64,000 nt of DNA from Lignipirellula cremea. GTDB taxonomy: Bacteria > Planctomycetota > Planctomycetia > Pirellulales > Pirellulaceae. The notes under the pieces are model-generated. The model had not been told where the DNA came from. It searched no databases and saw only the letters and a list, made by a program, of their open reading frames with translations. The position numbers and the translations under genes were made by a program. Below are positions 63,039 through 64,000 of the stretch, one piece after another; position 1 is the first letter of the stretch; each line of letters begins with the position of its first letter. The stretch is from NCBI RefSeq assembly GCF_007751035.1, contig NZ_CP036433.1:2523001-2587000 (forward strand), in the 5' to 3' direction.

Positions 63039-64000
63039 CTAGAAATCGCGAATCAGCTGGTCGTCGTCGACGGACGCCAGAAGCCGCCAGATATCGAGCG
63101 CGATCGACTCGGTGACAAACCGGCAGGAACCATCCGCCAGCAATAGCATCACGCCGCCGGGGTGCCGGCTGCGGGCTGCCTTCCAGGTCCCCACGCGCGA
63201 GTAACAATCCAGCTGCGGCGAGTTGGGTGTCTGGTGGTGGTTGTATCCGGTCGTACTGCAGGCGCCGTCGGCCCACTTTTCGCCGCGGGTGAACTGCACC
63301 GGTTTGGAGGCATCGCTGCAGCCGGAGTCGCTCAGGGGACTTCCCAGCAGCCAGACCATGCCCATCTCCTGCTGTTCTTTGGTGGCGGCGCCCACAGTCG
63401 TTTCCGCCGAGTTGTCGCCCAGCACTGATTCCGAGAATGCGGCCGTATGGCTGAGGCCGTCGGTAACATCCAAAAAGGTGCGTCGGGAATCAATGTAGAA
63501 CAATCCGTCTGCCGTCAGGTTGTCTCCATTCGTTCCACCCGTTCCCCAGCAGACGGCGTAGTTGACCGAACCCCAGCCTGGCGTAAGACGGGCCTGGCGA
63601 TCGCTGGGACAGAGAAACTCGTTCACCTGCAGGGCGACGACCGGCGCGTTCTGCGGCGCAATGGCCGGCGTTTGGCCGATCAGATGCAGCGGCGATTCGA
63701 GGTCGAGCGCGTTATAAATCGACGACCCTTCCAGGAAGGGAGAGAGCATCGCCTGGGCCGACCAGCGATAGGCCCAGTCGGGAACGGTCGGATAAGCAGC
63801 CGTTACCTTGTAGTCATACGCGGACGGCAACTGCTGATGGGCGCTTTCAAAGTTGTGCATCGCCAGCCCCAGCTGTTTCAACTGATTGCTGCACTGGGAA
63901 CGGCGAGCGGCCTCGCGAGCCATCTGCACAGCGGGCAACAGGAGCGCGGCAAGCACTCCAATAATGGCGATCACCACTAGCAGTTCCACCAGCGTAAATC
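63039..64000 (-). CDS. DUF1559 pseudopilin-like protein, 5' end outside window
   Basis: The frame runs off the right edge; the last visible residues toward the N-terminus read [20 protein letters not shown], the pilin-type signal. The body has QMAREAARRSQCSNQLKQLG, LAMHNFESAHQQLPSAYDY and NEFLCPSDRQA, and ends with HPGGVMLLLADGSCRFVTES, the family's C-terminal signature. At least 320 residues are visible. It is a typical DUF1559 protein and, unlike the copy at 32507, its upstream region cannot be inspected for a riboswitch. Confidence 0.92.
   Translation of the reverse strand, partial: FTLVELLVVIAIIGVLAALLLPAVQMAREAARRSQCSNQLKQLGLAMHNFESAHQQLPSAYDYKVTAAYPTVPDWAYRWSAQAMLSPFLEGSSIYNALDLESPLHLIGQTPAIAPQNAPVVALQVNEFLCPSDRQARLTPGWGSVNYAVCWGTGGTNGDNLTADGLFYIDSRRTFLDVTDGLSHTAAFSESVLGDNSAETTVGAATKEQQEMGMVWLLGSPLSDSGCSDASKPVQFTRGEKWADGACSTTGYNHHQTPNSPQLDCYSRVGTWKAARSRHPGGVMLLLADGSCRFVTESIALDIWRLLASVDDDQLIRDF

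Overview
The window reads as planctomycete chromosome, most likely from the Pirellula/Blastopirellula side of the phylum. This is inferred from gene content, not from a marker-gene tree. The indicators are two DUF1549/DUF1553 + DUF1501 gene pairs, a giant secreted PVC-type dehydrogenase/cytochrome c protein, two DUF1559 pseudopilin-like proteins, many CPFC or lipobox secreted proteins, a high-GC genome and loosely packed genes with long intergenic repeats.

Region 1 (1-2910): the 3' end of a DnaJ-type zinc-finger protein, a tRNA-Pro with its terminator, a secreted beta-barrel-like protein and a lipoprotein FKBP isomerase.

Region 2 (about 2950-18865) is the most notable part. It is a complete RiPP (ribosomally made, post-translationally modified peptide) cluster of the NHLP/TOMM kind, all on the + strand. 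Three precursors share a nitrile-hydratase-like leader ending in Gly-Gly but carry very different cores: a Cys/Ser pentapeptide repeat, an Arg-Cys-Ser/Pro-rich core, and an almost pure Gly-Tyr repeat. Then come a fused leader-binding/E1-like/YcaO cyclodehydratase, a SagB dehydrogenase, a cyclic-nucleotide-binding protein, an HlyD-type adaptor, a C39-peptidase ABC exporter, a second large ABC exporter, and a carbamoyltransferase fused to a methyltransferase-like domain. The expected flow is: leader captured by the YcaO protein, Cys/Ser/Thr heterocyclised, azolines oxidised by SagB, leader cut after Gly-Gly by the C39 domain, core exported. The first two precursors have near-identical promoters (TTGACC-N16-TATACT), and the first has a strong terminator, so they look separately transcribed. 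The Gly-Tyr precursor offers almost nothing for azole chemistry and is the most puzzling element.

Region 3 (19100-31600, all on the - strand): groES-groEL, an SLC13-type permease with RCK_C domains behind a strong leader hairpin, tRNA-Ser, a LOG-family protein, an MFS permease, and a set of secreted proteins that includes a tandem-duplicated lipoprotein pair.

Region 4 (32180-40150): a well-formed cobalamin riboswitch directly upstream of a DUF1559 gene (an unexpected target), an HtrA-like protease, an Ntn-type asparaginase, a PlsC acyltransferase, a Sua5-phosphatase fusion, a family 4 uracil-DNA glycosylase and a small membrane protein.

Region 5 (40150-48660): the - strand rpmI-rplT-pheS-pheT block, an HD-domain protein, and sulfate activation genes cysD and cysNC.

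Region 6 (49137-64000): PVC dehydrogenase/cytochrome, aldo/keto reductase, two DUF1549/DUF1501 modules, a SET-domain protein and a DUF1559 gene cut by the window edge. Several inverted-repeat elements recur between genes across the window.
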